From contig JAHENH010000011.1 of NCBI GenBank assembly GCA_018609935.1, forward strand, positions 1 to 27,239: a DNA stretch of 27,239 nucleotides, read 5' to 3'. The position numbers were made by a program, and so were the translations under genes. This DNA is from Halobacteriales archaeon. Its GTDB lineage: Archaea > Halobacteriota > Halobacteria > Halorutilales > JAHENH01. Every line of letters begins with the position of its first letter. The stretch's first letter is position 1. Under the pieces are notes generated by a model. The model saw only the letters and a list, made by a program, of their open reading frames with translations. It did no database searches and was not told the origin of the DNA. Of the stretch, positions 17,622-25,266 are shown piece by piece.

Positions 17622-17725
17622 ATCGAGTCTTCCCCGTTCACTCGAACGATAGTGAGTGTGAAACTGTAAAGCTCCGCTTTACAAATATTCGAATCCGGAA
17701 GGGGACAAGTACCCAAAAGTTCAAT
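17622..17725 (+). repeat. Degenerate attachment-site copy of the tRNA-Phe 3' half, split by an insert
   Basis: 17622-17636 matches tRNA-Phe 16407-16421 at 14 of 15 bases. 17688-17725 matches 16423-16461 (T arm, acceptor end and 3' flank) at about 31 of 39, the copy being one base shorter. The two parts are separated by about 51 unrelated bases (17637-17687). Direct order is kept, so this is the far att repeat of an integrated element. Confidence 0.78.
17637..17687. repeat. 51-base two-hairpin insert inside the decayed att copy
   Basis: Contains the perfect 8-bp inverted repeat tgtaaagc 17665-17672 / gctttaca 17676-17683 with a 3-base loop, and before it cactc 17639-17643 / gagtg 17654-17658 with an outer gtt/aac pair. 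It interrupts what would be the T arm of the tRNA relic. A small palindromic mobile unit is the likeliest reading. Confidence 0.5.
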
Positions 17726-17795
17726 TCCGTACCAAATTCTTAAACAAACACATAAAAAACACCCAAATATTTAACTCTAAAACAGGTGATGGTCT

Positions 17796-18191
17796 ATGAC
17801 TCTAGAACACAAAAGTACTAGAACAAAAAAACTACAAAGACAGCTACACAACAACCATACCATACAGTATAGCAAAACAGATAGACAAGATACATCAGGA
17901 AATACAAAAACCCAAGAGCTGGATCCTCCAGGAACAAAACTTCGAAGCTCCAGATGAATGTAAAGCAAAAATAAAACGGTGTTTCTCTCTACCTACAGAA
18001 TATCTCGATAAGCTACAACAACGAAAAAAGAGACAGGAAAAAACATCAACCTATTTTTACTTAAATCTTCCCCCAAAACCATAGAGGAGGATCTTGAACA
18101 TAAAGGAAAAATAAAACAAGAAGAAAAAGAAGAATTCTATAATGAGTGGGGCAGGCTAAAATATGAGCTACCCTATCAAAAATCTCTTTAA
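17796..18191 (+). pseudogene. Frameshifted relic ORF of unknown function
   Basis: An aggtga at 17784-17789 precedes ATG 17796, but that frame soon stops. The coding-like reading switches frame to about 17805-18084 (segments such as TIPYSIAKQIDKIHQEIQ and LPTEYLDKLQQRKKRQEK), then shifts again to finish at TAA 18189-18191 (TIEEDLEHKGKIKQEEKEEF, then YNEWGRLKYELPYQKSL). Joined, it would be about 125 residues, charged, rich in K, E and Q, soluble and probably helical. I do not recognise it. It lies just outside the tRNA-Phe att copy and may be cargo of another decayed element. The call rests on composition and on two adjoining open frames, so it is tentative. Confidence 0.4.
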
Positions 18192-18472
18192 TATTCCACT
18201 CTCACTCAACCCTTGCTACATTCAAATCATACATGTTAATGTTATCGACTGATCTTAGCTTATATTACTTATTACTGATCCAAGACATATTGGAAGCTAT
18301 GGAATTAAATAGAGAGTCTATCTTCTTATAAAAACGTTATAGGAAATACACATCAATATGACAAACCCTGTTAATAAGTACTAATATACTTTCCAAATTA
18401 AATATAAGACATCTTAGTTAACATCATAAGGCCACAAAATAATAGAGGGCCTATAAAATAAGTATTACTGAT
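18192..18472. other. Non-coding gap after the relic ORF
   Basis: About 280 AT-rich bases with stops in all frames. A weak stem, aggcc / ggcct, around 18429-18453 lies just downstream of the purE stop and could mark the 3' end of the purKE transcript. Nothing else is seen. Confidence 0.4.
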
Positions 18473-19087
18473 TTAGGATTTATTTTTACGGAATTTCCGG
18501 GTTCCCATTCTATGTAGATCTTCTGAAGTATTTGCAACTTCTCTTTTTTGTTTATTATGTAAGTCTTTTAGACGACTTCGAAGCTGTTTATGTTGTCTTG
18601 AAAGTATTTGTACTGCAGAGAGAGCCGCATTGTATGATTCCCCTGCATCTACAGCTGTTATAGGTGCTCCAGTAGGCATCCCTATTACTGAATTTACTGA
18701 TTTTTCTTGTACTGGAACTCCAATAACCGGTATAGGATAAGCAATAGATGCTGTCATATTTGGTAAATCTGCTGATTTACCCCCTGCCCCAGCGATTATT
18801 ACCTCTAGACCTCTCTGTGTAGCTGTATTAGCATATGAATACATAAGTTCTGGTGTTCTGTGTGCTGATACTACAAAAGTTTCAAATGTAAATTTTTCTT
18901 TTGGGGGATTATCGTAGTCAGTTATTTCATTAAATCCTAGATCAGTAAGAGCTTCATATGCCCCATACATAACATCAAGGTCTGAGTCACTCCCCATTAC
19001 TATTCCTATATCAGGTGTTTCTTCAGATTTTCTATCCTTTTTTGCTTCTTCTTCAAATAGATTTAATAGATCCTGTATTTCAGTCAT
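18473..19087 (-). CDS. purE: N5-carboxyaminoimidazole ribonucleotide mutase
   Basis: Moves the carboxylate of N5-CAIR (made by PurK) to give CAIR in purine synthesis. The core motifs are present: IVMGSDSDLDVM near residue 30, VVSAHRTPELMY, IAGAGGKSADLPNMTAS (the GAGG loop), VPVQEKSVNS and MPTGAP. The 204 residues include an N-terminal helical extension of about 27 residues and a basic C-terminal tail of about 30, both of which I recall from haloarchaeal PurE; bacterial PurE is nearer 165. Its ATG overlaps the purK TGA (ATGA), so translation is coupled and the pair acts as one pathway step. The mutase type rather than the AIR-carboxylase type fits with purK next door. Confidence 0.95.
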   Translation of the reverse strand: MTEIQDLLNLFEEEAKKDRKSEETPDIGIVMGSDSDLDVMYGAYEALTDLGFNEITDYDNPPKEKFTFETFVVSAHRTPELMYSYANTATQRGLEVIIAGAGGKSADLPNMTASIAYPIPVIGVPVQEKSVNSVIGMPTGAPITAVDAGESYNAALSAVQILSRQHKQLRSRLKDLHNKQKREVANTSEDLHRMGTRKFRKNKS

Positions 19088-20229
19088 TTTTTGAAGTTTA
19101 AATTCTTTTTAACTCTACGTATCTTTTTAAGTATATGATCTTTGTTTTCACCTGTTATTGTTATATGACCCATCTTACGTAGAGGACGTACTTCCTTTTT
19201 ACCGTACCAATGTAGTTTTATATCAGATTCATTGAAAATCTCGTTTGTATTCTGAAGTATAGCAGGTTTTGGAGTTTCCACATCTCCAAGAATATTAGCC
19301 ATAACTGTAGGATCTCTAAGCTCGGTACTACCCAATGGTATAGCAGTTACTGCCCGTACATGTTGTTCAAATTGAGAACTAATACATCCCTCAATTGTAT
19401 AATGACCAGAATTATGGGGTCTAGGTGCTATTTCATTAACTAATATATCTCGATTTTGAGTTTCAAATAGTTCAACTCCATAGACACCCCTCCCCTCTAA
19501 TATATTAAGGATATTAGATACTACATCCTTTGCTTTTTGGATTACAGAGTCTTTTGTTCCGGCCGGAACAACTGTTTCTCTAAGAATTTCTTCTTTGTGT
19601 ATGTTTTCACCTACAGGAAAAGTCTTTATTTCATTTTTACCTTTAACACCTATAACAGATAGTTCACTACTAAAATCAATTAATTTTTCAGCTATTAAGC
19701 CATCAAGAGATCCGAATTTTTCTCTAGCCTCTTCTATAGAACTAACTACAGCATTACCTCTGCCATCATACCCTCCCTTTCTAGCTTTCAACATTATAGG
19801 AGAGCCAAGAACATCAAAAGATTTTTCTAGTTCATCTACATTTTCAACTTGTCTAAAATCAGGTACTGGTATATCTGCCTCGCTTAATGTTTGTTTTTCA
19901 ATAAATTTATCTTGAATTATTTTAAGTGTTTTTGGATTTGGATGTACAGATATGTTCATATCCCTAGTTATATCATGGAGGATATCAGGATCAGCCAGTT
20001 CAATTTCATATGTCAAAACATCAACATTTTCAGCAAGTTCAAAATAAGCATCCCTATCATCAAAATCTCCAACAACTTGGTTTTTAGCTGGAGGATACCC
20101 AGGACAGTCAGAAGTAGGGTCTAATACAACAATTTTAATGCCAAGCTCACTAGCCGCTTCACCAATCATTCTAGCCAATTGCCCCCCTCCAATAACACCA
20201 ATTGTTGTACCAGGAACTTTATAATTCAT
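19084..20229 (-). CDS. purK: N5-carboxyaminoimidazole ribonucleotide synthase
   Basis: ATP-grasp enzyme joining bicarbonate to AIR to form N5-CAIR, the substrate of PurE. The N-terminal pre-ATP-grasp domain has TIGVIGGGQLARMIGEAA and the VLDPTSDCPGYPPA turn. The ATP-grasp part has LKARKGGYDGRGN, the EKLIDFSSELSVIGVKG stretch, GVYGVELFETQN and the metal/phosphate motif VNEIAPRPHNSGHYTIEGC. Then the C-terminal domain has VMANILGD and LHWYGKKEVRPLRKMGHIT. The 381 residues are full length. It is first of a two-gene unit with purE. A TATA box sits about 30 bases before the ATG, so the leader is very short. Confidence 0.96.
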   Translation of the reverse strand: MNYKVPGTTIGVIGGGQLARMIGEAASELGIKIVVLDPTSDCPGYPPAKNQVVGDFDDRDAYFELAENVDVLTYEIELADPDILHDITRDMNISVHPNPKTLKIIQDKFIEKQTLSEADIPVPDFRQVENVDELEKSFDVLGSPIMLKARKGGYDGRGNAVVSSIEEAREKFGSLDGLIAEKLIDFSSELSVIGVKGKNEIKTFPVGENIHKEEILRETVVPAGTKDSVIQKAKDVVSNILNILEGRGVYGVELFETQNRDILVNEIAPRPHNSGHYTIEGCISSQFEQHVRAVTAIPLGSTELRDPTVMANILGDVETPKPAILQNTNEIFNESDIKLHWYGKKEVRPLRKMGHITITGENKDHILKKIRRVKKNLNFKK

Positions 20230-20254
20230 TATATATCTAAAATTATAGAATACA

Positions 20255-20262
20255 CATATAAG
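20255..20262 (-). promoter_or_regulatory. TATA box for purKE
   Basis: CTTATATG on the minus strand is centred about 30 bases upstream of the purK ATG (20227-20229). No Shine-Dalgarno site follows, consistent with a nearly leaderless transcript. Confidence 0.5.
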
Positions 20263-20415
20263 AATAATTAAATATAAAAAGAAAACATAATACTATAATA
20301 TTCAATTTAAAAAATCTTAAAACTACTGTTTAATTCTAAAAATAATATATCAATCTCAAAGTCTTGTACCCAGACCAATATATAATACATTTATAAAATA
20401 AAATAATGTGAATGA

Positions 20416-20787
20416 TTAAATTTCTTCAATACATATATAGTTATTTTCTAAAAGTGAATCCAATGGAGAAACATCAGTTATTTTTGCAACTACATTAACT
20501 GGATCAGAAGATATAGGTTTATCATCAGTACTTTTAGGAGTTGGGCCCCAAAATATACATAGACAGTTTCCACTAGGCCAATAAGCTATAGCACCTATAG
20601 GGACTTCAGTTTGAGGATTTTCTTCGGTAACATTAACTGGAACCTCAAAATACAGTTCATCTCCCCATTTTCTTGTTTCACCTTCTAGAGGTAATGTTTC
20701 AATTATTTTTCTTCTAGTATTTGTGTTTTTATCAATCCATTCAACTTTTAGCGTAAAATCATCTAATTCTATGCTAATATCAACCAT
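20416..20787 (-). CDS. Cyclophilin-like fold protein (archaeal DUF369/TM1367-type)
   Basis: About 123 residues of beta-rich sequence. Recognisable features of the archaeal cyclophilin-like group are TLPLEGETRKWGDELYFEVPV, then VPIGAIAYWPSGNCLCIFWG and the closing DPVNVVAKITD. Members have a cyclophilin-type barrel but no demonstrated prolyl isomerase activity, so a function is not assigned. The open frame extends 26 codons upstream to 20865, but those codons do not look coding and overlap a divergent gene's leader; ATG 20785-20787 (VDISIELDD) is preferred. An AT box on the minus strand at about 20806-20821 would give a near-leaderless message. It is divergent from the small protein gene that follows. 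Confidence 0.8.
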   Translation of the reverse strand: MVDISIELDDFTLKVEWIDKNTNTRRKIIETLPLEGETRKWGDELYFEVPVNVTEENPQTEVPIGAIAYWPSGNCLCIFWGPTPKSTDDKPISSDPVNVVAKITDVSPLDSLLENNYICIEEI

Positions 20788-20921
20788 AAGATAATATAAA
20801 CTTAAAACAAAATTATTTATTACTCTTTTTGTGAAGGTCTTCGATGTCAATTCTGAGGCACTCACATTATTCGTCTGTAGAAAAACAAAGATTATTTCTT
20901 TATCAAAAAACGGAGAGTTTT

Positions 20922-21050
20922 ATGGAGAAACCTATACCACCTGAATCAATACCAGAAGAAATACAAAATAAAATGAAAGAACAAGAAGTAGAAACCCTTA
21001 GGGATATAATAGATTATTCTAGAATGCTTATAGAATGGCAACAAGAATGA
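20922..21050 (+). CDS. Small conserved-looking protein, 42 residues
   Basis: A short acidic protein (starts EKPIPPESIPEEIQNKM, ends DYSRMLIEWQQE), mostly helical, with a proline-rich start. The pattern (PIPESIPEEI, then VETLRDIIDY) recalls tiny haloarchaeal proteins of the same size, from memory. The sequence cggagag sits about 7 bases before ATG 20922, a good ribosome site that favours this start over the in-frame ATG at 20844, whose extra 26 codons look non-coding. It is divergent from the cyclophilin-like gene. Function unknown. Confidence 0.6.
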   Translation: MEKPIPPESIPEEIQNKMKEQEVETLRDIIDYSRMLIEWQQE

Positions 21051-21506
21051 TATTCTCCCAAAGCTAAAAAGAAATCACAATATCATCGTATAGACTGTCC
21101 ACCATATAATCTTATAGTGTATAAGTAGTAGAAGTGGTAGAGTTTCTTTTTCTTTGACAGAACCTCCCACATCATGGAAAAATCATATATTGGTATTTTA
21201 TTATATATAAAGTACAGCAGACCTATATCTCAACTTCCATCTACACTACCACCTACACTATAAATCCACCACATTTTTCTCTAATTGAAACAATCAATAC
21301 CTAAATACCTAAACTGCAAAGCCTAATAAAAAACCTTCCCACCTAAAACTTAAAAATATGAATTATTCTCTACAATATTAATCAATAGTTTAAATGAGGT
21401 TTATGGAAGATTTCTCTGGTTATGGAAAGTTTCTCTAGGATGTTTGCTTTATTGATGTTCTATATAGTGATGAATTAGAGTTCAACTTTAGGAAAACGAA
21501 AAATGT
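21051..21506. other. 456-base intergenic region with repeats
   Basis: No gene is supportable. It holds a 152-base segment bounded by 10-base inverted repeats (21112-21263) and a tandem duplication of a 19-base unit (21401-21419 and 21420-21438, ttatggaagatttctctgg and a near copy). The rest is plain AT-rich sequence. Confidence 0.5.
21112..21263. repeat. MITE-like segment with 10-bp terminal inverted repeats
   Basis: ttatagtgta at 21112-21121 is the exact reverse complement of tacactataa at 21254-21263. Inside the ends, partial complementarity continues (gtag...gtggtag against ctaccacctac). Both ends are flanked by the trinucleotide atc (21109-21111 and 21264-21266), a possible target duplication. 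It has no coding capacity. Confidence 0.35.
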
Positions 21507-22574
21507 CTAAGGAAAATCCCAAAATTCTGAGTGTACTTGTTTTACGTCTTTTATAGTGTCATTTATGTCTACATCTGCATCAGGAGCTTTATATAAGGAA
21601 GGTTCTCTGATATATGAGGTATTAAGTTCTGTAAGTGATGCTATTACAGCTAGATTAGTGTATGGTAGCCCTCCTTCTATTCCATATCCTCCTGCAAGTG
21701 TAGCTACTATTTTTCCATTACATAGATTTTCTGCGGTTCTAACGGCTTTATCCATTAATTTAGAATAGCCTTGAGCAGTAACACCCAGGTTTGTTATTGG
21801 GTCGGTAAAATGACAGTCTTGTCCAGCAATGATTATTAAAATATCTGGATTATACTGTGTAGCTACTGGTTCAAATATTTCTTCAACTATCTTTAGATAT
21901 TCATCATCCCCTGTCATAGGAGGTACTGGAACATTTATGTTATAGCCTTCCCCATCTCCCTCTCCTTTTTCTCTTGGAAAACCAGTACCTGGAAATATAG
22001 TTCGTCCATCCTGGTGAGTTGATATAGTTAACACTGAGGGATTATCATAAAATATAGATTGGGTTCCATCAAAATGATGGGCATCCCAATCCCAAATTAA
22101 AACATTATCTATATTATAGTTTTTTTGTGCATATTTAATAGCAATAGCTGTATTATTAGTGAAACAAAAACCATGTCCTTTATCCGAAAATGCATGATGT
22201 CCTCCAGGTCGTGTCATAGCAAAAGAAGAAGGATATCCTTCATCTAATATTATGTCAAAGGACTTCATTTCACCTCCCGCTGCGAAAAGTGATTGTTCCC
22301 ATAAATGCTCTGATATATGTGTATCTACACTTAATGATCCTTCCCCTTTCTCAGACATTCTTTTAAGTTTCTCTAAATATTCTTTTTTATGGACTAAAAG
22401 CATGTCATCCATACTAGCAGAGTAGGGATCTACAATATCTATACCTGAAAAATCCATTATACCCTCCTCCTTGAGTTGGTCAATAGTATAGGTTAGCCGT
22501 TCTTTTCTTTCGGGGTGTGTAGGAGAGTTTTCATGCAACAAATACTTATCGTGGTATATAATTCCAAGATCCAT
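21507..22574 (-). CDS. Histone deacetylase / acetylpolyamine amidohydrolase superfamily protein
   Basis: Zinc-dependent amide hydrolase fold. Substrates in this superfamily include acetyl-lysine and acetylpolyamines; the one here is unknown. The catalytic parts are complete: the double histidine H126-H127 in RPGGHHA, zinc ligands D164 and H166 in WDWDAHHFDGT, the third ligand D253 in AGQDCHFTDP (commonly AGFDAH, so F is replaced by Q), and the late GGY tyrosine in TLAGGYGIEGG. The start, IIYHDKYLLHENSPTHPERKER, is typical. At 355 residues it is full length. It begins 2 bases after the HyuA-type ATPase gene ends, so they are certainly co-transcribed. The upstream partner suggests small-molecule amides rather than histones, but this is inference. 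Confidence 0.9.
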   Translation of the reverse strand: MDLGIIYHDKYLLHENSPTHPERKERLTYTIDQLKEEGIMDFSGIDIVDPYSASMDDMLLVHKKEYLEKLKRMSEKGEGSLSVDTHISEHLWEQSLFAAGGEMKSFDIILDEGYPSSFAMTRPGGHHAFSDKGHGFCFTNNTAIAIKYAQKNYNIDNVLIWDWDAHHFDGTQSIFYDNPSVLTISTHQDGRTIFPGTGFPREKGEGDGEGYNINVPVPPMTGDDEYLKIVEEIFEPVATQYNPDILIIIAGQDCHFTDPITNLGVTAQGYSKLMDKAVRTAENLCNGKIVATLAGGYGIEGGLPYTNLAVIASLTELNTSYIREPSLYKAPDADVDINDTIKDVKQVHSEFWDFP

Positions 22575-22576
22575 TT

Positions 22577-24085
22577 TTACACCAATATTCTATCTATTCC
22601 TGGCTTAATTTGTGCTGTAGCATCTATTATATGTCCTTTAACCTTGCTTGATTCTACTACATTAAATTTTCTGAACGAGAGAACTTCAGCTTCGTTTAAT
22701 TCACCTCCAGCTTCTATAGCAGCTTCCTTAGCTTCCGTCTTAGCTATATCTCTGGCTTCTTTTTCAGAGAATTTTTTTCCTTTTTTTATTTTTTCAACAG
22801 TTTCAGGCCCTACAGAAGACACAGTTTTTCTTCCCTGAGCAGAGTCTATATGTAAACTTGTTCTGACACTAACTCGGGCAACTGCACATCCTACAGCACC
22901 AGCTACTTCCGCTTTTTCTGGAACAACAAAATCATAACCCAGTTTGTCACCTATCTCTGGAGCTAGATAAGGAGCAAGAGCACCCCCAACAACTATTTTT
23001 TCATCACTACGAAGTTCATTTATTTTTACATCAACCCTTGATATAAATTCATCTAATACATCAAAAGCAATATCCTCTGAATCTCCAAGAGTTGAAAAAG
23101 CACTTTTTGAAGCTTCTTTATCACCTATACTACATTTACCAAGTACATTCAGAGCATCTGTTAAAGTAGGATATTCACCACCAAATGCAACAGAATTACC
23201 CTCACGTTCATCAGTAAGTCCATTTTCATCTACTCTAGTATCACCACCTATAGGAAGATCTAAAGAGACTACACCAGGATAAAACGTGGATAGTTCGCCA
23301 GTCTCTACACCCTCTTTAAGTTCTAAAAAACCACCCTTAACTACACATATATCAGTTGTTGTACCTCCTATATCAATACATATAGCATCTTGAACACCTG
23401 AAAGAGCAATTAAACCCACAGCACTAGCTGCAGGACCACTTTTAAGAGTATGAGATGGGGCAGAAACTACTGTATCTTTAGAAACCATTGCACCATCACC
23501 TTTTAAAAAATAAATTGGAGCATCAACCCCAATATAATTAACTGTATCTTCAATTTTATTTTTAAATTCTTTAAATACAGGTTTAGATTTAGCATTTGAA
23601 ACAGTAGTAGCAGCACGCATAGGAAAACCTAATCTACCCCCACATTCTTGTCCTAATGAGACAGTCTCACCTATTGATCTAAGTTCTTTTTCAGGTTTAG
23701 GATTTCTTGTAGAAAACTTAGCAGTTATAGCAACTACATCATTACTAGGAGATTCTTCAAGGCTAACTTCCTCAGTCAACCTACCCCTATGGTCTATACA
23801 TCCCTTACCAACAATATTTTCATCCCCATAAAATGCTAACCTAGGACTTAATCCAGGACCTGGGATTAAGATGTTTGAACATTCTGGTAATCTTTCCTGT
23901 ACAGCTTCATTGAGTACTAAAGTAGTAGAAACAACAACCCTATCTATCTCTTCTTCACCAGATAGAACTTCAGATAAAAGTCCCTGTATAGAACCAGAAG
24001 GTTTTTTAGCAGAATTTACTATTTTATCTTCTTCTATTAAAACCACATCAAAATTAGTACCACCAGCATCAACTCCAACTATCAT
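22577..24085 (-). CDS. Hydantoinase/oxoprolinase family ATPase (HyuA-like)
   Basis: ASKHA-fold ATP-hydrolysing protein; HyuA family members open cyclic amides (hydantoins, 5-oxoproline) with a HyuB partner. The phosphate-binding motifs are seen: N-terminal GVDAGGTNFDVVLIEE, the middle ICIDIGGTTTDICVVKGG, and a late VVGGALAPYLAPEIG. Further family segments include TLKSGPAASAVGLIAL and LPIGGDTRV. About 502 residues is shorter than bacterial HyuA (near 700), in the range of archaeal single-protein versions. No hyuB is present; the direct partner is an HDAC-fold hydrolase 2 bases downstream. ATG 24083-24085 is preferred to the GTG before it. A TATA-like aaaattatact lies about 30 bases upstream. 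The substrate cannot be inferred. Confidence 0.85.
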   Translation of the reverse strand: MIVGVDAGGTNFDVVLIEEDKIVNSAKKPSGSIQGLLSEVLSGEEEIDRVVVSTTLVLNEAVQERLPECSNILIPGPGLSPRLAFYGDENIVGKGCIDHRGRLTEEVSLEESPSNDVVAITAKFSTRNPKPEKELRSIGETVSLGQECGGRLGFPMRAATTVSNAKSKPVFKEFKNKIEDTVNYIGVDAPIYFLKGDGAMVSKDTVVSAPSHTLKSGPAASAVGLIALSGVQDAICIDIGGTTTDICVVKGGFLELKEGVETGELSTFYPGVVSLDLPIGGDTRVDENGLTDEREGNSVAFGGEYPTLTDALNVLGKCSIGDKEASKSAFSTLGDSEDIAFDVLDEFISRVDVKINELRSDEKIVVGGALAPYLAPEIGDKLGYDFVVPEKAEVAGAVGCAVARVSVRTSLHIDSAQGRKTVSSVGPETVEKIKKGKKFSEKEARDIAKTEAKEAAIEAGGELNEAEVLSFRKFNVVESSKVKGHIIDATAQIKPGIDRILV

Positions 24086-24172
24086 CACAAATATATATGA
24101 TCTAAAATACCAAAAATTATACTATCAAAAAACATCAACTTAAAAGCTATCTTAGGAACTGATAAATAATTT

Positions 24173-25000
24173 TTATAAAGATATATCTATTCCATACACA
24201 TTATTTGGTGTTTCTACATGTGCCTTATAAAGAGGGTTCCTATATTCCTTATTTTCCAATAACGAAAGAGTTTTCCTTGGAACATTTCTCAAACCTAAAA
24301 CTGCCCCAGGTCTTTCAAGATCATCTATATAATCAGTCTCTATTAAAAATCTATCTTGTTTATCTATAGCCTCCAGTATTTGTTCTTCTTTAGCCAGAAC
24401 AGAAGGTACGATATCCTTAATAGAAGGAGGGGAATAGTGTTTGACTATTTTTTCTTTTGATAGGCCAACTTCATCTGCCATTTCAACTATATCTTCAAGG
24501 TTATCTGAAGATTCTGTATGTAGTTGTACAGCACAACCTAGATCTTTCGCGAGTTTAAAAGAATGCTTCATAACCCTGTTAGAAACATCTAAAACTTCAT
24601 CACTAACTTCATAATGAGGCCTACCCGATTTTAGAGCTATAGCCTTATTTTCCATAACATAATCTGCAGCTAAATCCAATCCTTCCTTCATTAATTTTTC
24701 AACCTCATCAATAGTCAATCTCTCGAATAACCTATCTACACTAACAGGATGAACACCTAAAACAGGAAAAACATCACCATTCAAAACCTCCCTAGCTTCA
24801 TCAGCAATTTCTAATGTTTCCTCAAAAATATCTTTCCAGTCTTCACCACTAGTAGGTTCTATATTTAAAGACCAATACGGTTTATTGACAACACATAGAT
24901 GAGTCCCACCACTTCTAGCAAACTTTTCTACCGCCTCTATACCCTCTCCATTCCTTTTATCAAGATGTGCATGGTTATCTAAAATAGGAATATCAGACAT
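24173..25000 (-). CDS. TatD-family metal-dependent hydrolase (archaeal MJ0761-like)
   Basis: TIM-barrel amidohydrolase-type phosphoesterase; bacterial TatD is a DNase, while the archaeal branch is untested as far as I know. The metal-site pattern fits: ILDNHAHLD with H10 and H12, VLGVHPVS, AVQLHTES and KHYSPPS, with a final acidic site FLIETDYIDD. The 275 residues are full length for the archaeal branch. It is followed after 87 bases, on the same strand, by the HyuA-like gene, which has its own TATA-like box, so the grouping may be functional without being one transcript. An AT-rich box about 24 bases before the ATG suggests a leaderless message. It is divergent from fibrillarin. Confidence 0.87.
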   Translation of the reverse strand: MSDIPILDNHAHLDKRNGEGIEAVEKFARSGGTHLCVVNKPYWSLNIEPTSGEDWKDIFEETLEIADEAREVLNGDVFPVLGVHPVSVDRLFERLTIDEVEKLMKEGLDLAADYVMENKAIALKSGRPHYEVSDEVLDVSNRVMKHSFKLAKDLGCAVQLHTESSDNLEDIVEMADEVGLSKEKIVKHYSPPSIKDIVPSVLAKEEQILEAIDKQDRFLIETDYIDDLERPGAVLGLRNVPRKTLSLLENKEYRNPLYKAHVETPNNVYGIDISL

Positions 25001-25266
25001 CTAAAATAATATAGAAACTTAAAAGAAAAAACCTTGAATTATTCTCCAATTAAATAATAATTTTCTAGAAAAATTACAATATATCGTTTCTTTATCAATT
25101 TATAAACTCCGCTATACACTATCAACGACTGCCTCATAATATTTTATCCATCCTACTAGGTTCTATTTGAGGATATAGCCTCAACCCTGAAAAAATTAGT
25201 ATATATCTTTTATTATCCAGTAACATCTATATGGACAATATATAAACCTAATATAATGTCAAAATA
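25001..25266. promoter_or_regulatory. Divergent promoter region of the TatD and fibrillarin genes, with a hairpin
   Basis: AT-rich spacer with TATA-like boxes near both genes. A 6-bp hairpin, ttgagg 25167-25172 / cctcaa 25179-25184, lies mid-way; its role is unknown. No gene is seen. Confidence 0.4.
25237..25246 (+). promoter_or_regulatory. TATA box for fibrillarin; predicts a leaderless transcript
   Basis: aatatataaa is centred about 25 bases before the ATG at 25267, so transcription should start at or beside the start codon. This supports the short N-terminus of the protein: an upstream in-frame start is blocked by a TAA 18 bases before the ATG. Confidence 0.6.

Larger units (their letters stand above)
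16442..17725. mobile_element. Remnant of a tRNA-Phe-integrated element
   Basis: About 1.3 kb lies between intact tRNA-Phe (one att side) and a degenerate copy of its 3' half (other att side). The only recognisable content is a broken tyrosine integrase on the minus strand whose 5' end lies about 45 bases from the decayed att copy. All other cargo has gone. The stretch 16442-16689 has no gene; it begins with the short hairpin aagta...tactt and may include the unreadable 3' end of the integrase. The layout (tRNA, att repeat, integrase beside the att) is that of archaeal integrative plasmids and proviruses. Confidence 0.8.

Noticed and set aside
17777..17968. Minus-strand hydrophobic frame of 63 codons in the relic region
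   Set aside because: Its V/L/C/S-rich content is what the opposite strand of a K/Q-rich coding relic gives; the plus-strand relic is preferred.
16442..18470. CRISPR array or defence island in the relic region
   Set aside because: No regularly spaced repeats and no intact genes; everything seen is decayed integrase, att copy or unidentified relic.
20788..20865. 26-codon N-terminal extension of the cyclophilin-like gene
   Set aside because: Sequence does not resemble the family, and the next ATG gives the expected beta-strand start.
21467..21530. Possible C/D box guide RNA (gtgatga ... ctga, 64 bases)
   Set aside because: No internal C'/D' boxes and no terminal stem, and it overlaps the 3' end of the HDAC gene.
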